Shown: positions 49,901 to 58,615, counted from the first letter of the stretch. The stretch is DNA of 64,000 nucleotides from Henricia sp. BOLD:AAB3569 (GCA_037783545.1 JBBELK010000004.1:868001-932000); one strand, 5' to 3'. Made by a program: numbers and translations. The notes: generated from the letters alone by a model not told the origin.

Positions 49901-52900
49901 TGTGGCGTTCGTTATTACCGAATGTTCGTTAATTTGGTGTTTGTTATAGTGACGTTCTACTTATCATTAGGAGACCTATGATATTGCATAATTATGAAGT
50001 GTAGCTGTAATGTCCTCATATTTTCACAGATAACGGTCCCCCTGTATGGGTATATGCTACAATTGTTGCAGTCGTAGTGCTGATAGTGTGTGTTCTGCTA
50101 GGGTGGTACTTGTCCAGAAAATCTGGCATCTCCTTGAAATCACTAGTGCGTCGAACACGGCAAAACGACAAAGACATCACTCTTCTTCGTAAGTATTATT
50201 TGAATTGTGCCACAAGCGATTCTACACATGTGTGCATGTTGTACATGTATGTTGTTTTAAGCGATCACAGCCCCACCCCATTGTCTGTTTTGTTTTCAGA
50301 ATTTGGCATGCATTTAAAAAGTTGTTTATCTCTAGAGAAAATAAAAACGGAATGTCAACACTTTTTCAGCATGAAAAAAAAATGTACCACTCGGTCCAAG
50401 TTTATTTATTTTGATACATTTATTTATTTATTTATTCAACCACATCTAACAGTGAGTAAATTGCCACTTCCAGGATAAATCCACCTGACAAAATTCTACC
50501 TGTCACGTTTTATTGTCCATTTCGCAAAGTGCCCATCTAAAATCACGCATTGCCCGTCCAAAAGACGGGTAGATGGGTCGCTAGATAAAACGCTGCAAAT
50601 GTTTGTGAGTGCAACAACACACATAATTTAATGGAATCTGTCACCGAATGAAATTATTCGTTCTATTGCACAAATTTTAAACAATTAATATTTGTTTTAT
50701 GAAACACCAGAATAAATTCCTATTTCTCTGAACAAATTAGTGTTGTATTTTACGTGGATTGTACCAAATAATTTAACCACACGTGACCGACAATGCACTA
50801 ATCAGATGACAGGGATTTTAGGGGGTTTGATAGAATAGCGTGTGTTTCTGAACAGTGTGTCCATCGAAATTTGTGTGAAGAACCGACACGCATGTTTTTT
50901 CCCCCAACCCCCCTCCATGTGTGCTGGTGTGTAACATTTGTAAATGTTGATTTGATTTTGTTTAAAATGGTGCAGGTTTTACTAAAAAAACGGGTATGTA
51001 CCAAGATTCTCTTTTTGTTGATGTTAAACATGTTAAGGGGCCGCCCAAAGTTGTCAACATTTTCACAGTTTGTAGTATTTTTCAAGACCCCCTACCTCAG
51101 GCTCCACCCCCGAAATACTACTTATTATTACCGGTAAATGTCAACATTTTACGCGGCCCTTGACTCCCCCTCCCCTCTCCCCTTCCAAGAAAATGTTGAC
51201 TTTGGACAGCCCCTAAAATTGCATGAAGTTGTGATGTTGCTAAACTTTTTATTTCTGCGTGTGAAATGTTCTCATATACATGCAGTTAACATCTCTATTT
51301 AAAATGAAATTTGACTATAGTAGTTCTGTGGACACTGCCAGAATATAGCTTTTGCACCGTTGGCCATAACGGGTGGCAGGTTTGCAGATTTAAATGATGT
51401 GACAATAGATGCACAAAGTGCCTACTCGTGCATGACACGTATGTCACCGCCCCCTGTCATGGTTGCCAGTCTAAGGGTCTGTTGCACCATATCCAAGGGG
51501 TTGGCTGGGAGGGGGAAATCGGGCGGGGGTGAGGGATGGGGTTTTGGGGAGGGGGGAGGGGGGAGGGGGGAGGGGGGGAGGGGGGGAGGGGGGAGGAGTT
51601 GTAGGTTAAGCGAGTTACAGCAATGACAAACATCCAACAGCACTTATTGTTTTATTTTTGTTTTATACCTTTTGTTTTACATTTTTTTTCCTTGCAATGG
51701 GAATTTCATTAACTGTTAACTACAAACTTGGCATTCATTAATCACTGGCTGATCTGAAAACAGTTATATCAACTCACCCAAAATCACATGTAAAGGGCTC
51801 CTGATAATAATTTTTCAGTTACATGTACTGCTAAGAAAACGGAGTTAACCTTTTGCGTGTAACTTTGCATAGTGGCTGGTGCCCCGTGTTCTCCACATTC
51901 AAATGGAGGTGCAGTTTAGAAGGTCACTATATGCTATTATTGCTACGTGGTGCACACCATTACCTAGAGTCTGGCTGCTTTGTCATTCTATTCTACGGTG
52001 AACAAAGTATTGACACCTGCCATGTGCACCATGCATATACACCAATCCGGTAACTAAGGTCTCCTTCCCTGTACATCCGCCATAGCTGGGGGCCTTCCAC
52101 TGAATGAACTGTATGTTTTTGCTGTTGCTGAAGCTGCATTTTGTTTACTTCGAACAAGTTGCGCATCTTTGTAGGGTTGAAGGAGGAGTACGCGAAGGAG
52201 GCGCGTCGCGTGCACGCGGAGGGGGGCGCGTTCGTGCATGTAATGGATGAGCGCTTTTCGTTCTAACAGCAACACAAAACGCACAACCCATGCACTGGAC
52301 GCTCCCCAGCTATGGCGGATATACAGGGAAAGAGACCTTGGCTATCGGATTGGTCTATAGCAGCAGAAAATTAGTCTGGTCAAGTAGATAATAAATGTGC
52401 ATGTGAAAGGAAGTGTGCCAGAACAACAGACATTATTTATAGTTGAGGCTAAGACCAAACAAAATAAATGGTGCGTTTACGGTAACAGGCTAAACAAAAT
52501 CCAGGTAGGTAGGTAGGAAAATCATTTTATTTTGTCATTTTTTTTTTACATTTCAGTTCATGCATTTGTGTGTTGTTTTGCAATGTTTGAAACGCACTAT
52601 TAACACTATTAACCATGTTCGTGTACAAGTGTAGAAAATGTTATGTTCGTTGGAAATTATTGCAAATAGTGCTCATTTAAAATTATAAATTGGCAATAAA
52701 AAGTTTGAGGTCGGCAATTTGGCCTCAAAAATTCCAGGTAGGTCGGGTTACCGTAAACACACCATTTATTTTGTTTGGCCTAATCATAGTTAAAATGACT
52801 GCTCCTCCAAAAAAATAATACTTTGTATGAGCATAATGTAGCCACGCCTCGGACTATCTATATAAAGTCAATTTTAGGGCCCAATTTAAAATTAAATACT

Positions 52901-55900
52901 AGTATCTGTTCTCGGTTTAAATGTTTTATGACTTCTGTAAACAATATTTTCGTACGTAAATGTGGAGTATTTCTTCGAAGTTCTTTTTATGTTACATGTG
53001 CTTCTGATGAAGCACTGTCACAATATTCTAAAGCCAATGCACCACTTGTACTATAGTTCATACATGTAACTTCTCAAGTTTTTTATTGTGACTATGAGGA
53101 TGTATTGCTCAGTTTTTTGAAAACCCACGGAATTGATATGTAATGATTTTGCAGTACCACAAACAGTCCAATTTTATAAAAACGGTTTACTAGCTGTAGT
53201 CTGCATCTGTAGTTTTGACCGATGTTTGGCAAATTATTGCTGAGCCTTAATATTTGCTATAAAACAGTATTTTTGGTCTATTAACTACATTATGAACCAA
53301 TTAACTAATTTTTGGGGTACCATGGTCGAGTGGTTTACACATGTTAGGTCGTTGGCTCTCAACGGGGATGATGACTTGATGTTGTGGGTTCGATGCCCGG
53401 ATGTGGTACCTGTGCCCTTGAGCAAGGCACTCAACCACAATTGCTTCGTACATAGCTTAAGTCATGTAATTCAGTGTACTAGTCTCGTGCCCAGACCTGC
53501 TGGGGATGCTCACCCATCGGGTCTGGGGATTTGCAATGAGACCTCATCTCTGATAGGTTGAACGGGATGCCCATTCGTGAGCCGTGGCTGATAGTACGTA
53601 CACTGCTATTGGTCATGCGATCAAATCAGCGTACTGCCTTAACAACAGACGAGCACTCCCTTGCTAGAAGTGACTGTGGGCGCCATATACAGTGCAGCAG
53701 AGCTACTAGACTCCGTCAGTGTGTTAAATGCTGTGCGGTAAATGTTGTGATTGCATTCGACAGAGATTAGGAGGGAATTCTTCATGTTTGACGAGGCATG
53801 ACGTCAAAGATGTACATGATGCTAAATATGAACCTGTAATGTAATCTGGGTGAAGAAAGTACGTGTCATGTTTCTTGTGAAGACCATTTGGTGTGTGTTA
53901 TGGTACTGGTACTGGGGGGTGTGCAGCCTTCCGAGCATGACCCACGGTGCTTATGATAATGAACCAAAGCCTTTGCGGGGGTCCCGCACCGAAATTCGGT
54001 GTGGGCCTCAACCAATCAGCAATGAGCCGTCATCGCAAATCCCCAGACTTGATGGGAGAGCATCCCCAGCAGGTCTGGGTGTGAGACTTCAGCATACGGG
54101 CTGCGAATTGAAGTTCATTAAACTTATTAAAAAGAGAAGAAAAAAATACTAATGTGCTAATTGCACCAAGTGTATAATGCACGTATTTTAATATAGTTAG
54201 TGCTTACTTAAATCTAACATTTGCCATTAGACAGTGTATTCATATTTCCCCAATGCTTGAAATAAACACTTACACTAACCGCCACAAGTGTTGAAGTGCC
54301 ATCTGCAGCTAGAAACGTGATTAGGCGTGCTGCAAGAATTAAGCCACTGTGTGTGGACCTTTTGGTCATGTGTGTATATGCATATGACAACTTAAAATAA
54401 GCCGTGTCTGCATTAGACGTGTTTTTCGGGAGGTTTTACCGAGACTACGACAACATGAAAAATTAATATATATTTTGCTGCTGTCCGCACTTGGACCTTT
54501 TGACACGGGAAATTTTTTACTGAGACCGTGGGAGAGCAGGCGCAGTGTCTCTTCGCAGGTTGACCTTCATGGCCTGAATGTACGCTTCCAGAGTGGTTTT
54601 ACCGACTCGATGTGTCCACATTGGACATTTTGTCTCGGGAAATGTTTCCAGGTCGATTTTCCTGGGCAGCAGTTGGCTGAGAGGAAAACGTCCTATGGGA
54701 AAAGTACCCATCGTCTCGGTAATGTTTTAAAAAAAGTCCGATGCCGACAGGCCTTTAGTATCGGAATGTGGCTGTCATGTTATGACCAACATCATCACGA
54801 GAACATGCATTGTGTATGTCTTGTAGTATAAGACGGTGTGACCTCCACGTCTGGCCAACGATGATACATGTGTTTTATTTGTATCAAGGCCTCTGATTGG
54901 CATTTGCCTTTTTTGTTTTCTAACTAGCTGCAAAACTGATGTACGAGCTTGAAGGGAATACACTGATTCTTAAGGATCTACATAACTGGACCTCATGCAC
55001 CCTTTACACTTGCAAGTGCGTCCCAGGCTTCCCTGTTGAAATCACAGCAGAAATGAGTGATTATCCAGTTTCAAACCTGCTTCCGGGACTCGTGTACAAC
55101 TTTGAGATTCTCCGACGGCCGTCTGATGACGTAGAAGACAATGGGAGTGGTAGTCTTGCTGAGGTTGAAGTTAATATTCCAGGTAATGTATGCAAATTTA
55201 TTATCAGTGTTGGAGTCGTGTACATATATTGGCTGCGTTCGGGCGTGCAGTTCTCGCTACTCTGGAGTAATGCGTGCGCATTGCACTTGGGTCACATTAC
55301 GCGAACGACAAGTCCACGGCCACAGTCTGCAAGCGCGAATGGCCATCAGTCAAGATGGCCGTCTCTTGCCATGACTACACAAAAAACGCCGTTCCACTGC
55401 TCACAAGAAATTGAAGAAAATACAGACCATAAGTCGTGAGAACCTTTGATACCGTTTAAAACAAACCTTAGTGAGTTGTTGTTTCAGTTATCCAGTTGAC
55501 ACGTTTAGCAAATTCAGCAAAAATCCAACCTATATCCCGCCATCTTCGTACAAATCACATGGCACCCGTCAGGAGTAAGACCACACTCCACATTTGTTGG
55601 GGAGTACCAAGAGCATACTCTCACTGACCCAAGTGTCGTTAATCTTGCCGTTCGCGTGCGCAGGAGTATGCTCGTGTTAACACGAGTACACGCCCGCAAG
55701 CAGCCTCAGAGTACATCTTGGCTGCGTTCGGGCGTGCAGTTCTCGTTACTCGGGAGTAATGCGTGCGCATTGCACTCGGGTCACATAACGCGAACGGCAA
55801 ATCCGCAGTCCGCGTGCACGAATGGCAATCGGTGAAGATGGACGTCTCTTGCCATCACTACACAAAAAATGCCGTTTCATTGCTCACAAGAAACTGAGGA

Positions 55901-57983
55901 AATACAGGCCGTAAGTCGTAAGAACCTTTGATGCCGTCTAAAACAAACCTTAGTGAGTTGTTGTTTAATTTATTAAAATTGAGTTGACACGTTGAGCAAA
56001 TTCACACAAAAATCCCACCCATATTCCACCATCTTCGTACAAATCACATGACACTTGACAGGAGTTCGAGCACACTCCCCATTTGTTAGGGAGTAGTGAG
56101 AGCATACTCTCACTGACCCGAGTGTCGTTATTCCTGCCGTTCACGTGCGCAGGAGTATAACTCGTGTTAACACGAGTACACGCCCGAACACAGCCCTTGA
56201 GTACCGGTACACAGGTCAATTTCGTAAAGCTTGTAAGCACATACATTCTGCTTAAGTCTTATGCTCATAAACGCCATTCTCTGTTTCAGCACTTACAATG
56301 TGTACATGTAATACATGTAGTACACCAAACAGAAAATGGATTTTGGTCTAATAACCTACATTGTAACAGTCATATAAAGTTGAGAGCATGAAGTTTCAGA
56401 ATGATTATGAGAAATGAAAATTTCTCAAAAATATGATCATGGGCAGATTGCAATATGCGGTCCAAGACCGGTTTATAGGATTTTCCCGCTTACGCGGCGT
56501 CCGCTAAGACCGGTCTATAATTATAGCCCGCTTGCAATATCGTAGTCTAAAAGTAAGACCAGTCTTAAAATTGGAGCCCGCGGCGAGCAGGCTATAATCG
56601 GTCTATAATTTTGGACACGTAGGGCACTACATATTGTGATTTTTGATGAAAGAAGACGAAGAGTATTGTAAACAGAATGCCCATTGGTGCCCTTTTAGTG
56701 CTATTTGTGAGCTTTCGCGGTCAGTTTCTTTGCAAATACTAAGAAAGCGCACGCGCCATCAAGTGGCTACGTGAGGATGTTTGGCTTGAAATTATGTAAG
56801 TATATAGCTGGCTGCATCACTTTTCGTTAAGGTATGTGTTTTTTTTGGCTGGCGCAGCCGTACTTGGTTTATTGCAATGGGCTAAACCAGCGACTAAGCC
56901 GAGACTGGCTATGTTGATTAGCCAGCTATAAAAGACTGGTCTAAGACAGGTGTCTTAGTTAATTTCATTACAATCTGCCCCTGGACTCGCTCCTTTAAAG
57001 GAGTGTGACCAGATCACTTTTTTTTACCCATAACTCCCCGGGACTTACCTTATGGGTCATGAGATTTTAATATCATAACATCCGTTATATTTTTCTGATT
57101 ACGAAACTGAAACTCCCGCGCTTCTAGGCCGCATATTTCCGAGGATATCGTCGAAAATCCACCGATTATTTGTAAACTAATTTTCCAGTATCAACGTTTA
57201 TCCACTGAAAGCCGACTCGATAGTTTTGTTCAATTTTTTACTGGAAATCGCGAATGTTTTCGGGTTTTTGGGAGATGGGAGGTGTGTATGGGAGTTACTT
57301 GATAATATTGGTAAGTTACATCGAAAACTATTTTCCAGAAACTCTGGTCATGCTCCTTTAAACAACAACTGGTGAATATCAAATTTAGCTGTATGTGTAA
57401 TGCCACGATAGCCAGACTCTCTGAGGTTTTCAATTACAGCATCCACATTGACGTAGACGAGTCTTGACTTCAAGCGTTATGTGCAAATTTTGAGGCGTTA
57501 TTCAAAGCTGTGATTTATTTCACTTATCTCCTTGCAGAATCTCATGAACAACAGAATGTCTGCACAGGAAAACTTGAAGAAATTCAGAATACTCCTTTTT
57601 GCCGCAGTCTTAATAAGGTACTCGACTCCAATTCTGACCTCCGAAAGTATATTTCCAACTACTACCGGTACCATCTTAAAGACTTCCAGAGAGACTGCAT
57701 TGAGAGCTCAAACGGTAGGTGCGCGGATCATCTATGCGACATACTCGGGACTAAGGACAAGCTAGACACCAGCATTGAGCCCTTGCTGAGTTCCATTGTG
57801 CGTGACAAGCCTGAGGGAGCACAGGAGTTTGTGCGTATATTGACGGAATACCATCCAACGTGCAGGGTGTGTCGCTGCATTCGCCACAGGCTTCATGGTG
57901 GTACATGTACAGGATCGCAGATGGCCCAGCAGCAGTACATAGAAGTATCTACTGATGACTCCTCAAACAGTACTCAAATATAG
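34815..57983 (+). CDS. Gene B: EGF-repeat transmembrane receptor with death-fold-like tail (10 coding exons)
   Basis: Join of 34815-34966, 35388-35596, 36563-36629, 37212-37339, 44691-44810, 46293-46424, 48157-48288, 50030-50188, 54928-55182 and 57538-57983; 1800 nt, 599 aa plus TAG. Predicted order: signal peptide (1 to about 25), Cys-rich module (about 27-120), a Delta/tenascin-type EGF pair split by an intron (121-185), three canonical EGF repeats (186-313; the last two a recent duplication), TM helix (about 319-341), a basic juxtamembrane SRK...RRTRQ, a cytoplasmic FN3-like exon (367-451) and a death-fold-like exon (452-599) with a C-terminal CRVC pair and polar tail. It shares architecture, exon phases and key motifs with gene A about 14 kb upstream, so the two are tandem paralogues, but the EGF sections have diverged in type. 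Introns 4 (7.3 kb) and 8 (4.7 kb) are swollen by mobile elements. The start at 34815 follows a strong acceptor at 34781, which suggests a 5' UTR exon upstream. Confidence 0.85.
35155..35240 (+). repeat. Minisatellite, GAGTGTGGGTTACCGTGGCC unit
   Basis: Three to four tandem units of about 22 bp in gene B intron 1, the third with an extra TAATA. Confidence 0.85.
35388..35596 (+). CDS. Gene B exon 2: N-terminal Cys-rich module
   Basis: Acceptor TTTTTTTGGTTCAG, donor GTACG. Junction reads CERGMYCQDRRCIPCGDCPD, matching CPPGTFCSESRCMDCSPCPD of gene A, then CIYGGSCPKSCGNG and CRCFDV before a Pro-rich PPTP end. Exit phase 1, as in gene A. Confidence 0.85.
35675..35826. mobile_element. MITE, ATTTCGTGGGGCA type, copy 2 (gene B intron 2)
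   Basis: GCCGCCATTTCGTGGGGCAC / TGCCCCACGAAATGTCGGC. Interior (ACTTAAACCGTTCAACAATG) matches copy 1 at 25211 in reverse complement. Confidence 0.82.
36563..36629 (+). CDS. Gene B exon 3: first half of an EGF-like repeat
   Basis: Acceptor CACCCCCACAG, donor GTAAGT. Reads VPTEATCREGCNHGNCEIPG then KCK. The EGF is interrupted after the fourth Cys (phase 2) and continues in exon 4. Confidence 0.8.
36750..37075. mobile_element. Inverted-repeat element in gene B intron 3
   Basis: GTCTGGAGACAA/CCTGGTCTCCAGAC and TGTTTGTTACCATTG.TAT / ATAGGAATGGTAACAAAC pair around a centre with CTTGTCAACTCGTCAAGTAA / TTACTTCACAAGTTGACAAG. Confidence 0.65.
37212..37339 (+). CDS. Gene B exon 4: second half of the split EGF plus a whole EGF repeat
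   Basis: Reads NCEDGWKGELCDQCSPDCVH then GHCNSTSGQC, LCLPGWGGTVCDQ. The run of short CxHGxC and CxCxxGWxGxxC motifs is the tenascin/Delta type of EGF tandem. Exit phase 1. Confidence 0.88.
37532..37943. mobile_element. Palindromic MITE of the AACACAGACCATATTTTC family, complete
   Basis: Arms of about 190 bp, ends CACGGTAAAGGGGGCATTTT / AAATGCCCCTTTTACTGTG. The centre ACCGGGACGGCC...GTCCGTCCCGGT gives a strong stem-loop. Gene B intron 4. Confidence 0.85.
38919..38961. repeat. (ACATGT)n microsatellite
   Basis: ACATGTACATGTACATGTAC-type simple repeat. Similar TGTACAGCACATTA units are at 39715-39780. Confidence 0.9.
39050..39692. mobile_element. Element with TCGTCGGTCGCACCACGAAG ends
   Basis: About 32-bp inverted ends, 643 bp apart. 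The CGAAGTGGCGTATC motif recurs inside in two further small palindromes (39403-39440, 39470-39505). Gene B intron 4. Confidence 0.8.
40680..40850. mobile_element. Fragment of a SINE/LINE 3' end
   Basis: GACCTGCAATGGACTGGCAT and CCAGCTAGTTGCTGGGGGTA resemble the conserved body of invertebrate SINE/LINE tails. No polyA or tRNA head. Confidence 0.4.
40853..41290. mobile_element. MITE with AGAGAGGTTTCGCA ends
   Basis: AGAGAGGTTTCGCACCGTCA and TGCGAAACCTCTCT invert, with GAGCCAAT/ATTGGCTC outside. Internal GTAACCGTATTCG-type repeats. Confidence 0.75.
41509..42075. mobile_element. MITE with AATAGACCGATCCAGTAAGC ends
   Basis: Perfect inverted ends of about 30 bp, through CTCCGCCCATTT, 567 bp apart. 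Confidence 0.85.
42595..43142. mobile_element. TTAA-flanked element with AGGGCCC end, copy 2 (gene B intron 4)
   Basis: TTAA at 42591-42594 and 43143-43146. Matches 18464-19185 in reverse complement but lacks its nested MITE. Confidence 0.78.
43149..43284. mobile_element. Palindromic MITE, about 135 bp
   Basis: GGCTCGTCAGCAATGCGCGC / GCGCGCGTATTGCTGACTAGCC, with CCAAATTCGTGCCATGAAAT / ATTTCGTGGCACGAATTTGG inside. A stray end is near 5697. Confidence 0.8.
43868..44542. mobile_element. MITE with AAGGCCCGTCTACA ends, split by a SINE
   Basis: GGCCAACATTTGTTGGCCAA and its complement are at both ends. AACATGTTGG motifs repeat inside. The SINE at 44092-44424 sits in the middle. Confidence 0.8.
44092..44424 (+). 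mobile_element. tRNA-derived SINE, full length, nested in a MITE
   Basis: Head has box A (TGGTCTAGTGGGTATGAAGC) and box B (GGGGGTTCAAGCCCC). The body contains CCCTGGGCAAGGCACTTAAT; the tail is (ATT)n. AGTTG on both sides may be a target duplication. Confidence 0.82.
44691..44810 (+). CDS. Gene B exon 5: canonical EGF-like repeat
   Basis: A 120-base phase 1-1 exon after AATCTTTGCAG. Reads DISFCANNQPCKNGGTCVNT then GGYNCQCSEDFEGTNCET. CKNGGTCVN and GYNCxC are hallmarks of Notch-type EGF. The acidic-Asn pattern expected for calcium binding is incomplete. Confidence 0.93.
44855..45225 (-). mobile_element. tRNA-derived SINE, minus strand
   Basis: Read on the minus strand: GGTACCATGGCCGAGTGGTT (box A) at 45225, GCAGGTTCGACACCC (box B), CCCTTGAGCAAGGCACTTGG, then a body ending near 44880 with GAGGAATCCTTGGTTTCAGT. 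In gene B intron 5. Confidence 0.75.
46083..46920 (+). repeat. Segmental duplication unit 1 (contains gene B exon 6)
   Basis: Starts AGCTCGGGGTGTCGTACGTA and continues through the intron end, exon 6 and the start of intron 6. Matches 47942-48410. The intron part after the exon is interrupted by about 400 unmatched bases. Confidence 0.85.
46293..46424 (+). CDS. Gene B exon 6: EGF-like repeat, duplicated copy 1
   Basis: A 132-base phase 1-1 exon. Reads VNQHMCGSESCQQNETCVET, GVFKCQCRKGFTGVKC, AVSIK. Tandem AGs (TAGCAG) mean it could start three bases earlier and add one Ala. About 94% identical to exon 7. Confidence 0.88.
47652..47941. repeat. Dispersed repeat, copy 1, abutting duplication unit 2
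   Basis: CCCCCTGTCATGGTTGCC, ATATCCAAGGGGTTGG, a G-rich tract, GAGTTGTAGGTTAAG and CATTCATTAATCACTGGC match 51441-51759. Its end coincides with the left breakpoint of the exon 7 duplication. Confidence 0.8.
47942..48410 (+). repeat. Segmental duplication unit 2 (contains gene B exon 7)
   Basis: Copy of 46083 onward, with about seven substitutions and one 3-base indel over the 210 bases of upstream intron. Confidence 0.85.
48157..48288 (+). CDS. Gene B exon 7: EGF-like repeat, duplicated copy 2
   Basis: The same 132-base exon as exon 6, 1864 bases downstream, reading VSRHMCGSETCQQNETCVET, GVFKCQCQKGFTGVKC, AVTIK. Open, with intact splice sites (TAAATAGCAG / GTGAGT). Together with exon 6 it would give consecutive near-identical EGFs; alternative use is equally in frame. 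Confidence 0.82.
49037..49381. mobile_element. MITE with GGCCGTCCGAAGTTGTTAAC ends
   Basis: GAAGTTGTTAACATTTTCAC / CGTGAAAATGTTTACAACTT inverted; the interior contains the GTTGGGAAGTTGATCAGAAT repeat also seen at 28530. A shorter relative is at 51033-51214. Confidence 0.65.
50030..50188 (+). CDS. Gene B exon 8: transmembrane helix and basic juxtamembrane segment
   Basis: A 159-base phase 1-1 exon after TTTTCACAG. PVWVYATIVAVVVLIVCVLL gives one TM helix, followed by GWYLSRKSG and SLVRRTRQND. Equivalent to gene A exon 9. Confidence 0.92.
51033..51214. mobile_element. MITE with AGGGGCCGCCCAAAGTTGTC ends
   Basis: Ends pair with GACTTTGGACAGCCCCT. Inner arms GTCAACATTTTC / GAAAATGTTGAC. 182 bp, gene B intron 8. 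Confidence 0.78.
51441..51759. repeat. Dispersed repeat, copy 2
   Basis: Second copy of the 47652-47941 repeat, with an expanded GGGGGGAGGGG tract. Confidence 0.8.
52056..52339. mobile_element. MITE with AAGGTCTCCTTCCCTGTACA ends
   Basis: Inverted ends including CCGCCATAGCTGGG / CCCAGCTATGGCGG, 284 bp. A related solitary end is near 48430. GC-rich GCGTCGCGTGCACGCGG interior. Confidence 0.75.
53316..53465 (+). mobile_element. tRNA-derived SINE, 5' part
   Basis: GGTACCATGGTCGAGTGGTT (box A), GTGGGTTCGATGCCC (box B), GCCCTTGAGCAAGGCACTCA; then truncated. Same family as 58616 and 45225. Confidence 0.75.
53480..54088. mobile_element. MITE with AGTCTCGTGCCCAGACCTGC ends, copy 2
   Basis: Long inverted ends (GCTGGGGATGCTC / GAGCATCCCCAGC). 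Interior matches 5079-5536. Immediately follows the SINE at 53316. Confidence 0.8.
54928..55182 (+). CDS. Gene B exon 9: cytoplasmic FN3-like region
   Basis: A 255-base phase 1-1 exon after TTTTCTAACTAG, donor GTAATG. Contains NWTSCTLYTCKCVPGF, then YPVSNLLPGLVYNFEILRR and an acidic loop before LAEVEVNIP. The NLLPGLVYNFEI strand pattern resembles the F-G region of FN3 domains and matches gene A exon 10 in position and phase. Confidence 0.87.
55231..55705. mobile_element. 475-bp MITE, tandem copy 1 (gene B intron 9)
   Basis: Starts GGCTGCGTTCGGGCGTGCAG; the right end CACGCCCGCAAGCAGCC is degraded. Interior has CTCGTGTTAACACGAG and CAAGATGGCCGTCTCTTGCC. Confidence 0.8.
55720..56195. mobile_element. 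476-bp MITE, tandem copy 2 (gene B intron 9)
   Basis: Ends GGCTGCGTTCGGGCGTG / CACGCCCGAACACAGCC. Same interior as copy 1, 14 bases downstream of it and in the same orientation. Confidence 0.83.
56441..56980. mobile_element. Element with GGGCAGATTG ends
   Basis: GGGCAGATTGCAATATG and CATTACAATCTGCCC invert, about 540 bp. Repeated AGACCGGTCTATAA-type motifs and AGCCAGCTATA inside. Confidence 0.65.
56999..57357 (-). mobile_element. 359-bp TTAA-flanked MITE, copy 3 (gene B intron 9)
   Basis: TTAA at 56995-56998 and 57358-57361. Reverse complement of copies 1 and 2, nearly identical in sequence and equal in length. Confidence 0.88.
57538..57983 (+). CDS. Gene B exon 10: death-fold-like C-terminal domain
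   Basis: Terminal exon after TCTCCTTGCAG, ending TAG. Helical segments include FCRSLNKVLD, LRKYISNYYRYHLKDFQRDC, HLCDILGTKD and SIEPLLSSIVRDKPEGAQEF, then CRVCRCIRHRLHGG and a polar Ser/Thr/Gln tail. CRSL, DKPE and the C-x2-C pair align with gene A exon 11. The death-fold assignment is inferred from this pattern. Confidence 0.85.
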
Positions 57984-58197
57984 TGAGTCTAAATCGCTAC
58001 AAATGTAGGTACAAGTACATGTAAGAGAGTAGATTTGATTTGATGTTGATATTTTTTTTAGGGTTAGATTTTCTATTTTCTGGTACAGGAAATGTCTCAA
58101 CATTTCTAACTCTTTAATATAGTACTTGTATCAGCAAAGTTTAGGACCGTCGACGTCCGTGTCAAGATATGTACATTTTAAAGGGTTTTGTAAATGT

Positions 58198-58232
58198 TTA
58201 ACACGGTTCAACACGGTTCAACACGGTTCAAC
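58198..58232 (+). repeat. Tandem AACACGGTTC repeat
   Basis: Three to four units of AACACGGTTCA. Confidence 0.85.
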
Positions 58233-58615
58233 ACATGTACTCCCGTACGTCTAGGAACTGGTTGGAAGTGCATGGCATGTTTTTTGTTCGAGGTACCCCA
58301 TGATTTTGAACATTGACAACAACATTAACTGATGCTGGTCTTACAAATGTGTAACAGGAATCCCTCTTGACGTGTACAGTAAAACCACATTTCTGATCCC
58401 CTGATAAACCGTTTGTTTAAACTGATTTTAAAACTGATTTTAGACAGCACGGAATGCCACTAACCACCCCAGCCTACAGGCATGCACATGATGGGTTTAG
58501 CAAGTTGCCATGGATTTAAGCACGTACGACATGTCGCAAGTCCTTGTGAAATCGACCCTAGGAACAGTGAAGAACAAACCTATAGTTTTGCTTGTTATAA
58601 CAAGAATCTTGTATC

